This document shows, piece by piece, positions 44,192 through 53,967 of a stretch of 64,000 bases of DNA. Source of the DNA: JAUXFS01 sp963772635 (GTDB taxonomy: Bacteria > Pseudomonadota > Alphaproteobacteria > Rhodospirillales > Defluviicoccaceae); NCBI GenBank assembly GCA_963772635.1, contig CAVYYK010000017.1:1-64000 (forward strand). Reading direction: 5' to 3'. Made by a program: the position numbers and the translations under genes. How positions within the stretch are numbered: position 1 is the first letter of the stretch; the number at the start of each line of letters is the position of its first letter. The notes under the pieces are model-generated. The model was given only the letters and a program-made list of their open reading frames with translations. It did not search any database and had not been told where the DNA came from.

Positions 44192-47100
44192 CCGCCGCTT
44201 CCTTGCTTTGCCGCGGCTTGGTCGATGTCCTCGATCAGCCTTTGGGTCTCTTGGATATGGTCCGCGGCGCGATCGCCGAAGCTCTCGAAGTTGGCGAGCG
44301 CCGCCACGGCATAAGAGCGGGCGTCGGCCAGCCGGTCGGCCTCAAGCAGGGCGATGGCGACGTTTCGGCGCGTCTGGCCGGCGCCGAACGTGTCGCCGGC
44401 TTGCTCGTCAGTAGCGAATGGCCTGCCGGTAGTGGTCAAGGGCGCGGTCGATGTCGCCGATATTCGCTGAATATGATGCCGAGTTGGTTGTGCGCGATTC
44501 CCCGATCCGTAACCGCATGTTCCGGCAGCAGGTCGAGCGCCTGCTCGTAAGCGCCCACCGCATCGGTGAGGTGACGGGTGAGTTCGTCGTCGGGCCGCTC
44601 GGCCGCGCGTGCGTCCTTGAAGCGCTCCCACGCGACATTGCCGAGGCTGCCGAAGCATTTGCCGCGTCCGAGGTTGTCGCCGGGTGCCAGCAAACCCAGG
44701 CTGCGCCGCAACCATCGCTCGGCTTCGCCGAGATCGCGCAAGCTGGCGATGTTCTGTACGCTGTGCCGAGGTTGAAGGCGCAGGCGGCCTGTCCAGAGGT
44801 GTCGCCGATCGCTTCGGCGGCGCGGAGGGATTCGCGGTACGAGTTCGGCGCAGGATGCCTCACCCGCCTCGCGCTGGATTTCCCCGAGTTCGTGGAGGCT
44901 CACAGCCAAATTCCTCACGGCATTGCGCTCGTCGGCGCCCAGTGTCTCGGGCGCGGCCGCGAGCAACGGCTGAGCGCGGTTCCGGTCCACGTCGACACGC
45001 AGACGCTGCAGGCGTTCGGCCTCTGCCCCCCGCCGATCGCTTCTGGCAAGGTGGACACGGTACCCGGTGACCAACGACCACAGGTTCTGGTCGATTCCAG
45101 GCCGGGCGCCATCGGTCGCCGGGTCGACGAAGTCCGGCACCACCGCCTCCACCAGCCGCCGCCACGCGGCGCCGCGGCCCGTGTCATCGTAGAGTTCGCG
45201 CAAGCCCTGCATGGCGCCGATGACCGCGCGCCGACCAGCCTTGGGCGCGGGCGAGACGCCAGGCGGCGAGCAGGTTGTCCTCCTCCGCCGCGGCGGTGGA
45301 GACGATGCCGCGGTTGCCGGTGCTTGTACTGTGACTCCAAATGTAGTTTCCGAGCACTGCCATGGCTTCGACGAAGGCGCGGCGGGCGCGGTCGGCGTCG
45401 CCGGTTGCGGCGGGGTAGTGGCGGTCGAAAAGGCCACGGAAGTACCAGGGCAGTGCCGGGTGGACCCGGTAGTAGCCGCCGCCGAGGGCGGTGAGCAGGC
45501 CGACCTCGGCGGCGCGGTCGAGCAGGGCGATGCCGTGCTCGCGGGTCATCCCCCGCACCGCCTCCAGGCACCAGTCCTTGTCGATGGTGCCCATCAAACA
45601 TAACACGTCGACATTGACGATGCCCTGGAACAGGTGGAGAAGCGCCAGGACCCGGCGGTCCGCTTCGTCGAAGCCGTGCTCGAAGCCGTAGGAGAGGGAG
45701 GCGCCGAGGGACCGGGAGCGCCCTTCGCCCGCCTCGTCTTCGAACGACGCCTGGCCGCCGCGCAGGTCGGCCAGGAATGCCTCCAGTTGCGTGTCCGTGG
45801 CGATCCCGCCGCGCAGCGCCTGCCCGACGGTGACCAGGATGGTCAGCGGATTGCCGCCGGTGAAGCGGAGCAGATCCCGGAGGTCCGGCAGGTCGGCGAG
45901 CCGCAGGCCCTGGCGTTCGGCGATGGCGCCGGCGAGTTGCAGCCGTTCCAGCATCGGCATCGGCGGGATGTGCGCCCGCACCGGCATCTGCCCGAGCCAC
46001 GCCGTCTCGTCGCGGCGGGACGTGAGCAGGAACTTCGCCTTGGTCTCGCGCGCGGCGGCGAGGAAATCGCGCAGCTCTCGCTGCTCCTCCGCGCTCCACG
46101 CCGAACTCGGTGCCGGCCGGAAACCCGGTGACCGGCTCCACGTTGTCCCAGATCCACAGAACCGGAACTTGCCGCAGCACCTGCAGCGCAATGTCGCGCC
46201 GCGTCGCCGTTTCGGTGATCGCGTCCCACTCGACGCCGGCGCCGGCCAGGGCGTGGCCGAACACCGCGCCGATCTTGTCGAGGACGCGGGCCAGCGGCAG
46301 GTGGCGCTCGAAGCTGGTGAACAGCACCGGCCCCTCGATGCCGCCGGTCAGCGCATACCACCGGGCAAACTCCGCCGACGTCGCCGTCTTGCCGCTGCCG
46401 GCATACGCGTGCAGAAGCACGATCGAATGGCTATCGAAGGCGCGGTCGAGGGCGCGCAGCGTCTCGTCCCGGCCGTAGAACCCGACGTCGGGCCGCGCGG
46501 GCAGCGCCGCATCGAGCGCGCCCGGCCGCGCCGCCGCGGCCTCGTCCAGGGTCGACCTTGATCGGCGCCGCGCCGGTCTTCTCCGGCCACAGCCTGAGCG
46601 GCGCCCGCTCCCACACCACCGGCACCGACCAGTCGTGCAGCGGCCGGGCCTCGTAGGCGATTTGCCGTTCCGGCTTGTCGGCCAGGTTCTTGCGGGCCGA
46701 TGCCACGGCCTCGCCGAGCGCCCGGCCGCGGGCGAGGGCGGCGTAGAGTTCGGCCACGAACTGCGCCGCCGTCACCACATAGACCGCATAGCGCATGGCG
46801 ACGACCCCCGCCGCGCCGCCATCCATCACCGCCTGCGCCAGCGAGCCGTAGGCCTCGATCTCGCCGCGCGCGGCGGACGTCGTCGGCGCCGGCTCGGCGG
46901 GCGCCTCCGGCGAACGCCGATTGGCAGGCGTTGAGAACCAGCAGCGGCACGCCGTTGTCGGTGAGCAGCCTGCCGAGCTTGAAGCCGTCGACGAATTCGG
47001 CGTTGGTCTTGCTCTCCGGGTTCTCGAACATCACGAAGCCGCGCCGCCCGGTGGAGCCGGTCTTGAACTGCAACGTGTTGACCGTTTCGCCGGCGTTGGC

Positions 47101-47832
47101 GAGCGTTTCCGGGTCGGCGTAAACCCCATGGCCGTCGAAATGGACGACGTGATAGGGCCGGCCTTGCTCCTTGGCGAGCCGCAGCACTTCGGCCAGGCGC
47201 TCGAAGGTCGGCGGGCGCAGGACGTCGAGATCCAGCGTTTCGCGGGCGGCCTCGTTCAACCGGGTGACCAGCCGGCCGGCCACCGAACGGAACGGCACGT
47301 CCTCGCCCGCCTTCGGCCGGCAAATGACCAGCAGAATGCGGACCTCCGCCGCTTCGCGCTCCCGCGGGGCCAGTGCGGCGACGGCGCCGGGCTGGCCGCG
47401 GACGAAGGCCACCGCCGACAGCACCAGCGGGGTCCCGGTGCGGGGGTCGCGGATCAGCTCCCAGGGGATCGCCGTGGCCTCGGCGATGCCGGTCGTCACC
47501 TCGATCCGGGTGTCCGCCAGATGGGGGCGGAGCGCCGCCCACAGATCACGGGCGTCGTCGGAGCCTTGGAAGATCGCCCGGAACAGCGCGTCGCCGATCG
47601 CGGCCATGCGCTCTTCCACGCGCTTGGCGATCCTTGGCGCCGGGTCCTGATGGAATTGCAGGTAGTCTTCCAGATACCAGCGAATGTCCTCGCGGTCCTG
47701 CGGCGACAGCGCGAACTCGATCTCGACGCCGACGCGCTGGGATTGCAGGCCGGGGATCTCCTCGACGCCGACGTCGATACGGTAGAAACCCTCGGCCCTG
47801 CCGGGATTCTGATTGATTCTCAAGATCGGCAC
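44188..47832 (-). CDS. CHAT protease-STAND NTPase-TPR protein with several frame breaks
   Basis: This is a giant signal-transduction ATPase of about 1,210 aa. The N-terminal CHAT caspase-like domain (about 100-430) has IPWELIRDP, His235 in YHVVHFDGHG and Cys303 in LLVLNACQSAFA, the expected dyad. After a break it continues as GGAAGVVAMRYAVYVVTAAQ and LHDWSVPVVWERAPLRL. A STAND/NB-ARC-like NTPase follows: FYGRDETLRALDRAF, P-loop AYAGSGKTATSAEF, Walker B VLWIWDNVEPV, FLLTSRRDE and FTGGNPLTILV. The C-terminus is TPR-rich (AACAFNLGTAYRT, HNQLGII, IDRALDHYRQAIRY). Five or more frame breaks, largely one-base gains, interrupt it. The GTG start follows GGGGGG. Related proteins trigger proteolysis or cell death on sensing a cue; the cue here is unknown. 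Confidence 0.72.
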
Positions 47833-48010
47833 TTGAACCCCCCGCTGGCCAAGCCGCCTCGAGTGTACCGTTTTCCTAACAGCGGGCCAATGGCGCTCGG
47901 ACCAAACGCGTCACTTATTCCCCAACAGACCCTTAGGCAGTGAGATTGTCCACACGGGTCCTCTTGCCATCTTTTTAGGGCGAGAGATCAATCTGGCTGG
48001 AGTTTGTGTC

Positions 48011-49159
48011 ATGGCGGCGCCTCGACGTTTGGTGAAGCTGGTGATCAGCGAGGAGGAAATGGTGATGCTGCGCGGCGTGGCGCGCTCGCGCACGGAGCCG
48101 GCGGCGCGGGTGGAGCGGGCGCGGATGTTGCTGGCCTATCGGGATGATCCGTCGTTCTTTGCGGTCGGCCGGGCGCTCGGCCGCCATCATCAGACGGTGC
48201 AGCGCTGTGTCGATCGGGCGGCGGCGGAGGGCGTGGCCGCGGCCCTGGACGATCTTCCGCGCCCGGGGGCGGCGCCGTACGATCACCGCCGAGGCCAAGG
48301 ACTTGGCTGGTGGCGCTGGCCTGTCGCAAGGCGAAGGAGTTGGGCTATCCGCACGAACTTTGGACGACCCGGCTGCTCGCCGGCCACGCGCGGGAACACG
48401 GGCCGGCGGCCGGGCATGACTGTCTCGCCCGCCTGGTCCAAGGCACCGTGTGCAAGATCCTCGATGCCGAGGCGGCTGAAGCCTCACAAGGTGCGCTACT
48501 ATCTGGAGCGCCGGGATCCCGAGTTCGAAACCAAGATGGCCGAAGTGCTGTGCGTTTACCGCGAGGTGGCGGTCCTGAAACAGGCGAAGCGGCGCCGGAA
48601 GACGCGGCGGCCAAGGTCGCGATCGTCTCCTACGACGAGAAGCCGGGCATCCAGGCGATCGGCGACGACCGCGCCGGACCTGCCGCCGCGACCCGGCGTC
48701 CACCCGGGTTTTGCCCGCGACCATGAGTACAAGCGCCACGGCACGCTGTCGCTCCTCGCCGGGATCGACCTCGTCAGCGGCAAGGTCCACGCCCTCGTCA
48801 GGGATCGCCATCGCTCGCGCGAGTTCATCGAATTCCTCAAGCTTCTCGATACCGCCTATGCCACCGAGACCGCCATCAAGGTGATCCTCGACAATCATTC
48901 GGCGCATGTCTCCAAGGAAACCAAGACGTGGCTCGCCAGCCAGCGCGAAGGCCGCTTCACCTTCGTCTTCACCCCCAAGCACGGCTCCTGGCTCAACCTG
49001 ATCGAGGGCTTCTTCTCCAAGCTCGCCCGCTCCGTCCTCCGCCACATCCGCGTCGCCTCCAAGCAGGAACTCAAGGACCGCATCCTCGCCGCCATCGAAG
49101 ACATCAATCGCCATCCCGTCGTTCATACCTGGTCCTACAAGCTCGACAATGCCGCTTGA
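48011..49159 (+). mobile_element. IS630-family transposase gene, frame broken about four times
   Basis: The product is a DDE transposase. The N-terminal helix-turn-helix part (RGVARSRTEPAARVERARML, VGRALGRHHQTVQRCVDRAA) and the C-terminal catalytic part are in one frame. Two middle segments are in others: WLVALACRKAKELGYPHELW and KVAIVSYDEKPGIQAIGDD. The DDE residues are visible in SYDEKPG, VILDNHSAHVSKETKTWL and WLNLIEGFFSKLA. Removing single bases near 48281, 48300, 48474 and 48660 restores one frame of about 380 aa. I could not define its terminal inverted repeats. It lies just upstream of the CHAT operon, in opposite direction. Confidence 0.8.
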
Positions 49160-49186
49160 TATGATTCGAACCATGGAAACGCTGTA

Positions 49187-49645
49187 CTAGAGTTCATAAG
49201 CCGTTTTCTTGCTCACTGTTCGCAGCACGAAACTGGAGCGCGTTCTCGCCAGGCCGGGCAGGCGCACCAGGATCTTGTGGACGCGCTCATAGTCGGCTGT
49301 GTCTGCTGCCACGACCCGGAGCAGATAATCCGCGTCGCCGGACATCAGGTAGCATTCCATTACGTCGGGGCATTCGCCGACGGCGGCTTCGAACGCCGCC
49401 AGCGATTCCTCGCTCTGACTATCTATGGTGATTTCAACGAAGACGTTCGCAGGACGGCCGATGGCCGCCTGATCGACGAGCATGGCGTAGCCCTCGATGA
49501 CGCCCTCGTCCTCCAGACGTCGGACGCGCCTCAGGCAGGCGGATGGCGAAAGGTGAATGCGTTCCGCCAATTCCGCGTTCGTCATGCGACCCTCCGCCTG
49601 CAGCAGGTTGAGGATCTTACGATCTGTCGTATCTAATTCGATCAT
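49187..49645 (-). CDS. Lrp/AsnC-family regulator
   Basis: The 152-residue product starts at MIELDTTDRKILNLLQAEGR; an upstream in-frame ATG lengthens it without conservation. The N-terminal helix-turn-helix is MTNAELAERIHLSPSACLRR. The C-terminal RAM domain contains NVFVEITIDSQSEESLAAFE and MECYLMSGDADYLLRVVAAD. Lrp-type proteins sense amino acids. Divergent orientation from ald across 145 bases suggests it activates alanine dehydrogenase in response to alanine, as known for AldR/Lrp pairs. Confidence 0.9.
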   Translation of the reverse strand: MIELDTTDRKILNLLQAEGRMTNAELAERIHLSPSACLRRVRRLEDEGVIEGYAMLVDQAAIGRPANVFVEITIDSQSEESLAAFEAAVGECPDVMECYLMSGDADYLLRVVAADTADYERVHKILVRLPGLARTRSSFVLRTVSKKTAYEL

Positions 49646-49789
49646 TCGTATATTATACGGTAAAAATTCTTTTTCGCGCAATATCATGCGAAAACACAAC
49701 CCATTCCCTCGCAACTTTGCAATGACATGCACGCCGGTTTCCGGCTAGCCTTCTCCCTGAAGTTCAGTCACTCGGCTAGGGAGGAGAAG

Positions 49790-50908
49790 ATGCTTATTGG
49801 TGTCCCCAAGGAGATCAAGGTTCACGAATACCGGGTCGGTCTGACCCCGGACAGCGCGCGTGAGTTCGTAACCCACGGGCACAACGTTCTCGTCGAAACA
49901 AAGGCCGGTTCCGGCATCGGCTGCTCGGACGACGATTATCGCGCCATTGGCGCCGAGATCGCCGGCAACGCCCGGGAGATCTTCGACAAGGCCGAAATGA
50001 TCGTCAAGGTGAAGGAGCCGCAGGCGCCCGAGCGCAAAATGCTCAGGGACGGACAGCTCCTGTTCACGTATCTGCACTTGGCGCCGGACCCGGATCAGAC
50101 ACGCGATCTCGTCGACAGCGGCGCTGTTTGCGTCGCCTACGAGACCGTTACCAACGCGCAAGGCGGCCTTCCGCTGTTGGCGCCGATGTCCCAGGTCGCG
50201 GGCCGCCTGTCGATCCAGGCGGGGGCCTGGGCGCTGGAAAAGGCGCACGGCGGAAAAGGCATTCTGCTCGGCGGCGTTCCCGGCGTGGCGCCGGCCAAGG
50301 TGGTGGTGATCGGCGGCGGCGTGGTCGGCGAAAACGCGATCATGATGGCCCTCGGCATGGGCGCGAACGTCACGGTTCTCGACCGCAACGTCGATGCGCT
50401 CGGCCGTCTCGCCGGGCGGTTCGGATCATCCTTGAAGACCGTTTATTCAACCAGGGCATCGCTGGAAGAGTATGTGCTCGACGCCGACCTGGTGGTCGGT
50501 GCCGTGCTCGTGGTCGGCGCCGAAGCGCCGAAGCTCGTCACCGCCGACATGGTCAAGCGGATGAAAAAGGGCTCGGTGCTGGTCGACGTGGCGATCGATC
50601 AAGGGGGCTGTTTCGAGACCTCGCGACCGACCACCCATGCCGAACCGATCTATGTCGTCGACGACGTCGTGCACTACTGCGTCGCCAACATGCCGGGCGC
50701 GACGCCGAGCACATCGACCTATGCCCTGAACAACGTGACCCTTCCCTACGGCCTCGCGCTTGCCGACAAGGGGTATAAGGCGGCCCTGCTCGACAACCCG
50801 AACTTCCGCGAAGGGCTCAATGTCCACAAGGGCAAGGTCACCTACAAGGCCGTTGCCGACGAACTCGGCTACGAGTACGTGGATCCGGTTTCCGCGCTCG
50901 GCGCTTGA
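49790..50908 (+). CDS. ald: Alanine dehydrogenase
   Basis: Ald catalyses NAD-dependent conversion between L-alanine and pyruvate plus ammonia. The start MLIGVPKEIKVHEYRVGLTP after GGAGGAG gives 372 residues, the standard size. Key elements are VKVKEPQAPE with catalytic Lys, LLFTYLHLAPDP with catalytic His, GAWALEKAHGGKGILLGGVP and the NAD loop VVVIGGGVVGENAIMMALGM. The end is typical (LNVHKGKVTYKAVADELGYE). A divergent Lrp-type gene controls it and an inverted repeat follows the stop. Confidence 0.96.
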   Translation: MLIGVPKEIKVHEYRVGLTPDSAREFVTHGHNVLVETKAGSGIGCSDDDYRAIGAEIAGNAREIFDKAEMIVKVKEPQAPERKMLRDGQLLFTYLHLAPDPDQTRDLVDSGAVCVAYETVTNAQGGLPLLAPMSQVAGRLSIQAGAWALEKAHGGKGILLGGVPGVAPAKVVVIGGGVVGENAIMMALGMGANVTVLDRNVDALGRLAGRFGSSLKTVYSTRASLEEYVLDADLVVGAVLVVGAEAPKLVTADMVKRMKKGSVLVDVAIDQGGCFETSRPTTHAEPIYVVDDVVHYCVANMPGATPSTSTYALNNVTLPYGLALADKGYKAALLDNPNFREGLNVHKGKVTYKAVADELGYEYVDPVSALGA

Positions 50909-50921
50909 CCCGCTCTCGAAC

Positions 50922-50955
50922 GCGCCGGCATGTATCGTGCTTCGCGTGCCGGCGC
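50922..50955 (+). other. Inverted repeat after ald
   Basis: GCGCCGGCA and TGCCGGCGC are perfect 9-base arms around 16 bases, about 14 bases after the ald stop. No T run follows, so it may protect the transcript end rather than terminate. Confidence 0.5.
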
Positions 50956-51054
50956 AGGAAACGCACCCCTCAACGTGAAGTACGCCTGAACGCCAGACAG
51001 GAGTACGGCACGGACATGTTCCCCTAGAACCCCAAGACCCCTGTGCGAGGACCT

Positions 51055-51084
51055 GGCGGTCCCAGTTTGGGGCCGCCCATTTTT
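51055..51084 (+). terminator. Rho-independent terminator-like hairpin downstream of ald
   Basis: GGCGG-T-CCC pairs with GGG-G-CCGCC around AGTTT and is followed by CATTTTT. An outer CCCCTG/CAGGGG pair encloses it. It is the best candidate end for the ald transcript or a small RNA. Confidence 0.55.
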
Positions 51085-51223
51085 CAGGGGCATAGCTGCC
51101 ATCCCCACTGCGTCGGCTCAACAATGGCAAGGCGACCGCTCGGCAACGCGACTCATAATTGCCGCTCATGGGTCATGATTTGCCTCCAACGTGTCATTTG
51201 GTGATGAATACCCGGTGCTTACG

Positions 51224-51580
51224 CCGCAGGTGGCGTTGCAGCGGCCTTTACTTTCCCCCGAGTGTGAGCGGCTAGACGGTTCCGCCACCAAAGGGCAAAA
51301 GTGTCACCAGGCATGGGCTTGGCAAAGAAGTAACCTTGCGCTTGTGGGCAGCCGTGACTTTCAGGAACGAGAGTTGCGCCTGGGTTTCAACCCCTCGGCT
51401 ATTACGTCGAGATTCAGGTTTTTTCCAAGCGCGACAATCGCACGAGTTATTACCGTGTGGTCCTCGACAAGTAGCGACCCCGTCAACAAAAGACAGATCA
51501 ATTTTCAGCGCGTCGACCGGAAGCCTTTTTAGGTAAACCAATGACGAGTAGCCGGCACCCACCCTCGCCGCTACTGGCAT
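51224..51580 (-). pseudogene. Fragment of an EAL-domain c-di-GMP phosphodiesterase
   Basis: Across three frames the minus strand encodes the C-terminal third of an EAL domain. It reads GAGYSSLVYLKRLPVDALKI, DLSFVDGV, then VEDHTVITRAIVALGKNLNL, DVIAEG, VETQAQLSFLKSHGCPQAQG, YFFAKPMPGDTFALWWRNRL and a stop at 51224. The upstream EAL signature itself and the rest of the gene are missing. The frames differ by both gains and losses of a base, so this is a true remnant rather than the one-base artefact seen elsewhere. Confidence 0.65.
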
Positions 51581-51607
51581 GAGCCCGAGTTTTTGGCCCC
51601 AAACGGC

Positions 51608-51751
51608 CTATCTCCCGAAGAGTTCGGCGGCAAACAGCAGTACGCACAGCGCTACGGGAACCAGCGCAAGCAATGCTGCACCCTCGAGATCAACGAGGAA
51701 ATCTTTGGAAATCGATAGTCTCGGCATCGACAGGCGACCGTGAAGGCTCAT
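51608..51751 (-). CDS. Small single-pass membrane protein, 47 aa
   Basis: A 47-codon frame begins at ATG 51751 with GGAAAGG about 8 bases before it, and ends at TAG 51608. The peptide begins MSLHGRLSMPRLSISKDFLV and continues with DLEGAALLALVPVALCVLLF, a single hydrophobic helix, ending AAELFGR. No family is recognised. It lies just upstream, on the same strand, of the EAL fragment. Confidence 0.4.
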   Translation of the reverse strand: MSLHGRLSMPRLSISKDFLVDLEGAALLALVPVALCVLLFAAELFGR

Positions 51752-52432
51752 TAGTTTTACCTTTCCATCTCGCGGCGTTTCCCCTTGGGGAAAAACCGAC
51801 GCCTTTTTCTTCCCCCATTGATGAGATTGCCACAGTAGTCTCTGTGTCCCTAGCGCTATTTTTGCAGTGCAGCATTACCGTTTTTGCATACGCGTCGTCA
51901 GACGTTGACGTGTGTTGGTGACCGCCCGGGAAACGTTTTAACCGACATCTCCCGAATGGCACCCGAACTCGGCGTTGAGCATGGCCGAACGGTCCCGCAA
52001 GGGCGGCCATCAATCACCCATGTTGCGGTGCGGCACGCGAATGGATGATCGGGATGTCAGAGGCACTGCTGAAGCGATCGGCGAGAAAGCCGACGTCCAC
52101 GCGCTGATTTCCGTTGCTGAGGGTATTGCAGCTGTGGCTTGCCCTGGGCCGGAAGGGGAAGGTCTAGCCAGCTCTGGCGACGAAGCGACCTTCGCAGTGT
52201 TTGGGAATGAGGCTGCTATCGGGGTCATTGCGTTGAGGGCTGCACTCCGCCGCATGATTTCGCTGCCGCTAAACCGGCACACGCGGCGACATACACTTCG
52301 CTAAACCGCCGTTCGCGATCCCCAACCTGATCCCTTCCTCCTCCCTGCCTTCCTTGACATTTTCCGTGCAAAGTGTATACTATAAGCTGAAAAACAGTCG
52401 TGGATCTTCCTCTTTTCCGAAAGGGGAGAAGG
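51752..52432. other. Region without a supported gene
   Basis: Open frames exist on both strands at about 51975-52304, but none has a recognisable domain, a convincing ribosome site or codon use that stands out. A promoter for the zinc-ribbon gene probably lies in the AT-rich 52360-52400 stretch. Confidence 0.4.
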
Positions 52433-52798
52433 GTGGTGGATACGATTTTCTTGTGCCCTGAGTGCAACCAAGAGAGCCGACACGTTCTCAATGTCCTGTC
52501 AAAGGAAACAACATTCCTTTGTCCGACTTGTGATGTGTTGTTTCGGATTGTGCCGCATCGAATTTTGGATCTGGGATTTCGCGAAGAAGCTCACGGAAAG
52601 GACAAGATGGATGAAACGTCGGTATTGTCATCCCCGTGTGAGAGTATTGTGCCAGCTTCCAAGATTGCAAAAAAAATTATGAGTGAAATGCATGAAGTCG
52701 CTGATATGCTTTCGCATCATGCGCCGAAAGGTCAAATTGAGATCAAACTTTTTGATTGCCTGACGGAAATAGAAGATATCCGATCCTCTCTGCACTGA
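52433..52798 (+). CDS. Zinc-ribbon-like small protein, 121 aa
   Basis: A GTG at 52433 is preceded by AGGGGAGAAGG. The product has two CxxC pairs, FLCPECNQES and FLCPTCDVLF, which should form one zinc ribbon, followed by a helical C-terminal half (KIAKKIMSEMHEVADMLSHH). No family is recognised. Codon use is less GC-rich than the surroundings, with many A/T third positions, so it may have been acquired. An upstream in-frame GTG at 52400 would add 11 residues. Confidence 0.5.
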   Translation: MVDTIFLCPECNQESRHVLNVLSKETTFLCPTCDVLFRIVPHRILDLGFREEAHGKDKMDETSVLSSPCESIVPASKIAKKIMSEMHEVADMLSHHAPKGQIEIKLFDCLTEIEDIRSSLH

Positions 52799-52984
52799 TC
52801 CCCCGACGCTACCTGAACATTCAACGGCTCCATGAGCAGAAGCCGACCGCACAGACCGCATGACCCGGACCACTACCCGCGCCAGAGCGCGAAGGATTCT
52901 GGATACTACCCCGGCATACTCCCGTCGCACCGGTTGATGGCGGGACTGGGCGCGGTTGCCGACTTCGTGGCTTGCTTCCTCTAA

Positions 52985-53013
52985 AATAACAAAGATTGAC
53001 ATTTTTCGTTATT
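52985..53013 (+). promoter_or_regulatory. Promoter/operator-like region of the MNT-HEPN operon
   Basis: AATAAC (52985-52990) and GTTATT (53008-53013) form an inverted repeat that encloses TTGACA (52996-53001). The antitoxin's RHH domain would be expected to bind such a site. Confidence 0.4.
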
Positions 53014-53047
53014 CTCACCATCCTGAAACATGGAGTGGTAAGAACCG

Positions 53048-53497
53048 ATGAATGTTTCGCTGACGCCCAAGCTCGAAGAGATCGTTCGGCGCAAGGTGGC
53101 GTCGGGGCTTTACAACAATGCCAGCGAGGTGATCCGCGAGGCGCTGCGGCTGCTGGTCGAGCGTGATGGCGCCGGCGACGCCGTCGGGACAGCCATGCCG
53201 CCCGGCAAGCAGGAAGTGCGTGCCGGGCTCGCGGCGCTGGAGAAGCCGCTCCGCGAGCGGGGGATCACTTCGCTCGCCCTGTTCGGCTCGGTCGTTCACG
53301 GCGATGCCCGCCCGGACAGCGACATCGACGTGCTGATCGACATCGACCCCGCGGCCCGCTTCAGCCTGGTCGATCTGGTGTCGGTGAAGAATTTTCTCGA
53401 GGAGCGTCTCGGCCGCGAAGTCGATGTGGTGACCCGCCACGGGATCGACCCCGCCATCAGGGAGCGCGTGGTCCGCGAGGCCGAAAGCGTCTTCTGA
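53048..53497 (+). CDS. ParD-like ribbon-helix-helix fused to MNT nucleotidyltransferase (antitoxin)
   Basis: Residues 1-40 match ParD-type RHH antitoxins: MNVSLTPKLEEIVRRKVASG and YNNASEVIREALRLLVERD. Residues ~55-149 are a minimal nucleotidyltransferase with LALFGSVVHGDARPDSDIDV. This gives G80-S81, then D92 and D94 ten and twelve residues on; a third acidic residue is D126 in GREVDVV. MNT proteins neutralise HEPN toxins by adding AMP to a Tyr. The RHH half likely provides operator binding and autoregulation. The stop overlaps the HEPN start by one base (TGATG). Confidence 0.85.
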   Translation: MNVSLTPKLEEIVRRKVASGLYNNASEVIREALRLLVERDGAGDAVGTAMPPGKQEVRAGLAALEKPLRERGITSLALFGSVVHGDARPDSDIDVLIDIDPAARFSLVDLVSVKNFLEERLGREVDVVTRHGIDPAIRERVVREAESVF

Positions 53498-53844
53498 TGG
53501 CGAAGGATCCCAAGCTCTATGCCGCTCACATGCTGGATGCGATCGCCAACATCGAGGCGGACATCGCCGGCCACGATTTCGACAGCTTCCGCGCCGACCG
53601 GCGCGCCAAGCAACTCGTCGAACGTAACCTCGAAATCCTTTCCGAGGCCAGCCGGCGGCTTCCCGAAGCGACGAAGGCCGAGGAGAAGGGGATCGACTGG
53701 ATGGCGATCGCCGGCATCGGCAATGTCCTGCGACACGATTACCACGAGAGCCAGCCCATCGTTCTCTGGGAAACCTGCAAGAAAGACCTGGCGCCCCTGA
53801 AGGCCGCCGTCGAACGCATCCGGCGCAAGTTGGAGCAGCAATAA
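53497..53844 (+). CDS. HEPN (DUF86) toxin
   Basis: The 115-residue all-helical product is the HEPN RNase half of the pair. The motif GNVLRHDYHE (R79, H80, Y82) matches the GNxLRHxY form of DUF86 proteins, and Y82 would be the AMP-acceptor. Cleavage of RNA by such toxins is family knowledge. Tight overlap with the MNT gene shows a two-gene toxin-antitoxin module. Confidence 0.85.
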   Translation: MAKDPKLYAAHMLDAIANIEADIAGHDFDSFRADRRAKQLVERNLEILSEASRRLPEATKAEEKGIDWMAIAGIGNVLRHDYHESQPIVLWETCKKDLAPLKAAVERIRRKLEQQ

Positions 53845-53967
53845 AACGCGATCGCGTCGGGGTCTTCGCGATAACGACAGGTGTGTATCGTTCGTTGCAG
53901 TTGCTTCCAGTGTATGACAGGCGCGATTATCGGCATCCGAGCGATGTCGGCGAAAAAGGAGGTTTGC

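Noticed and set aside
49155..49180. GGTTCGAATC-like string on the minus strand resembling a tRNA T-arm
   Set aside because: The flanking bases do not form the T stem and no acceptor, D or anticodon arm can be placed.
52010..52304. Open frames on both strands around 52.0-52.3 kb
   Set aside because: Neither strand gives a domain or supported start; low-complexity Ala/Ser-rich translation suggests chance.
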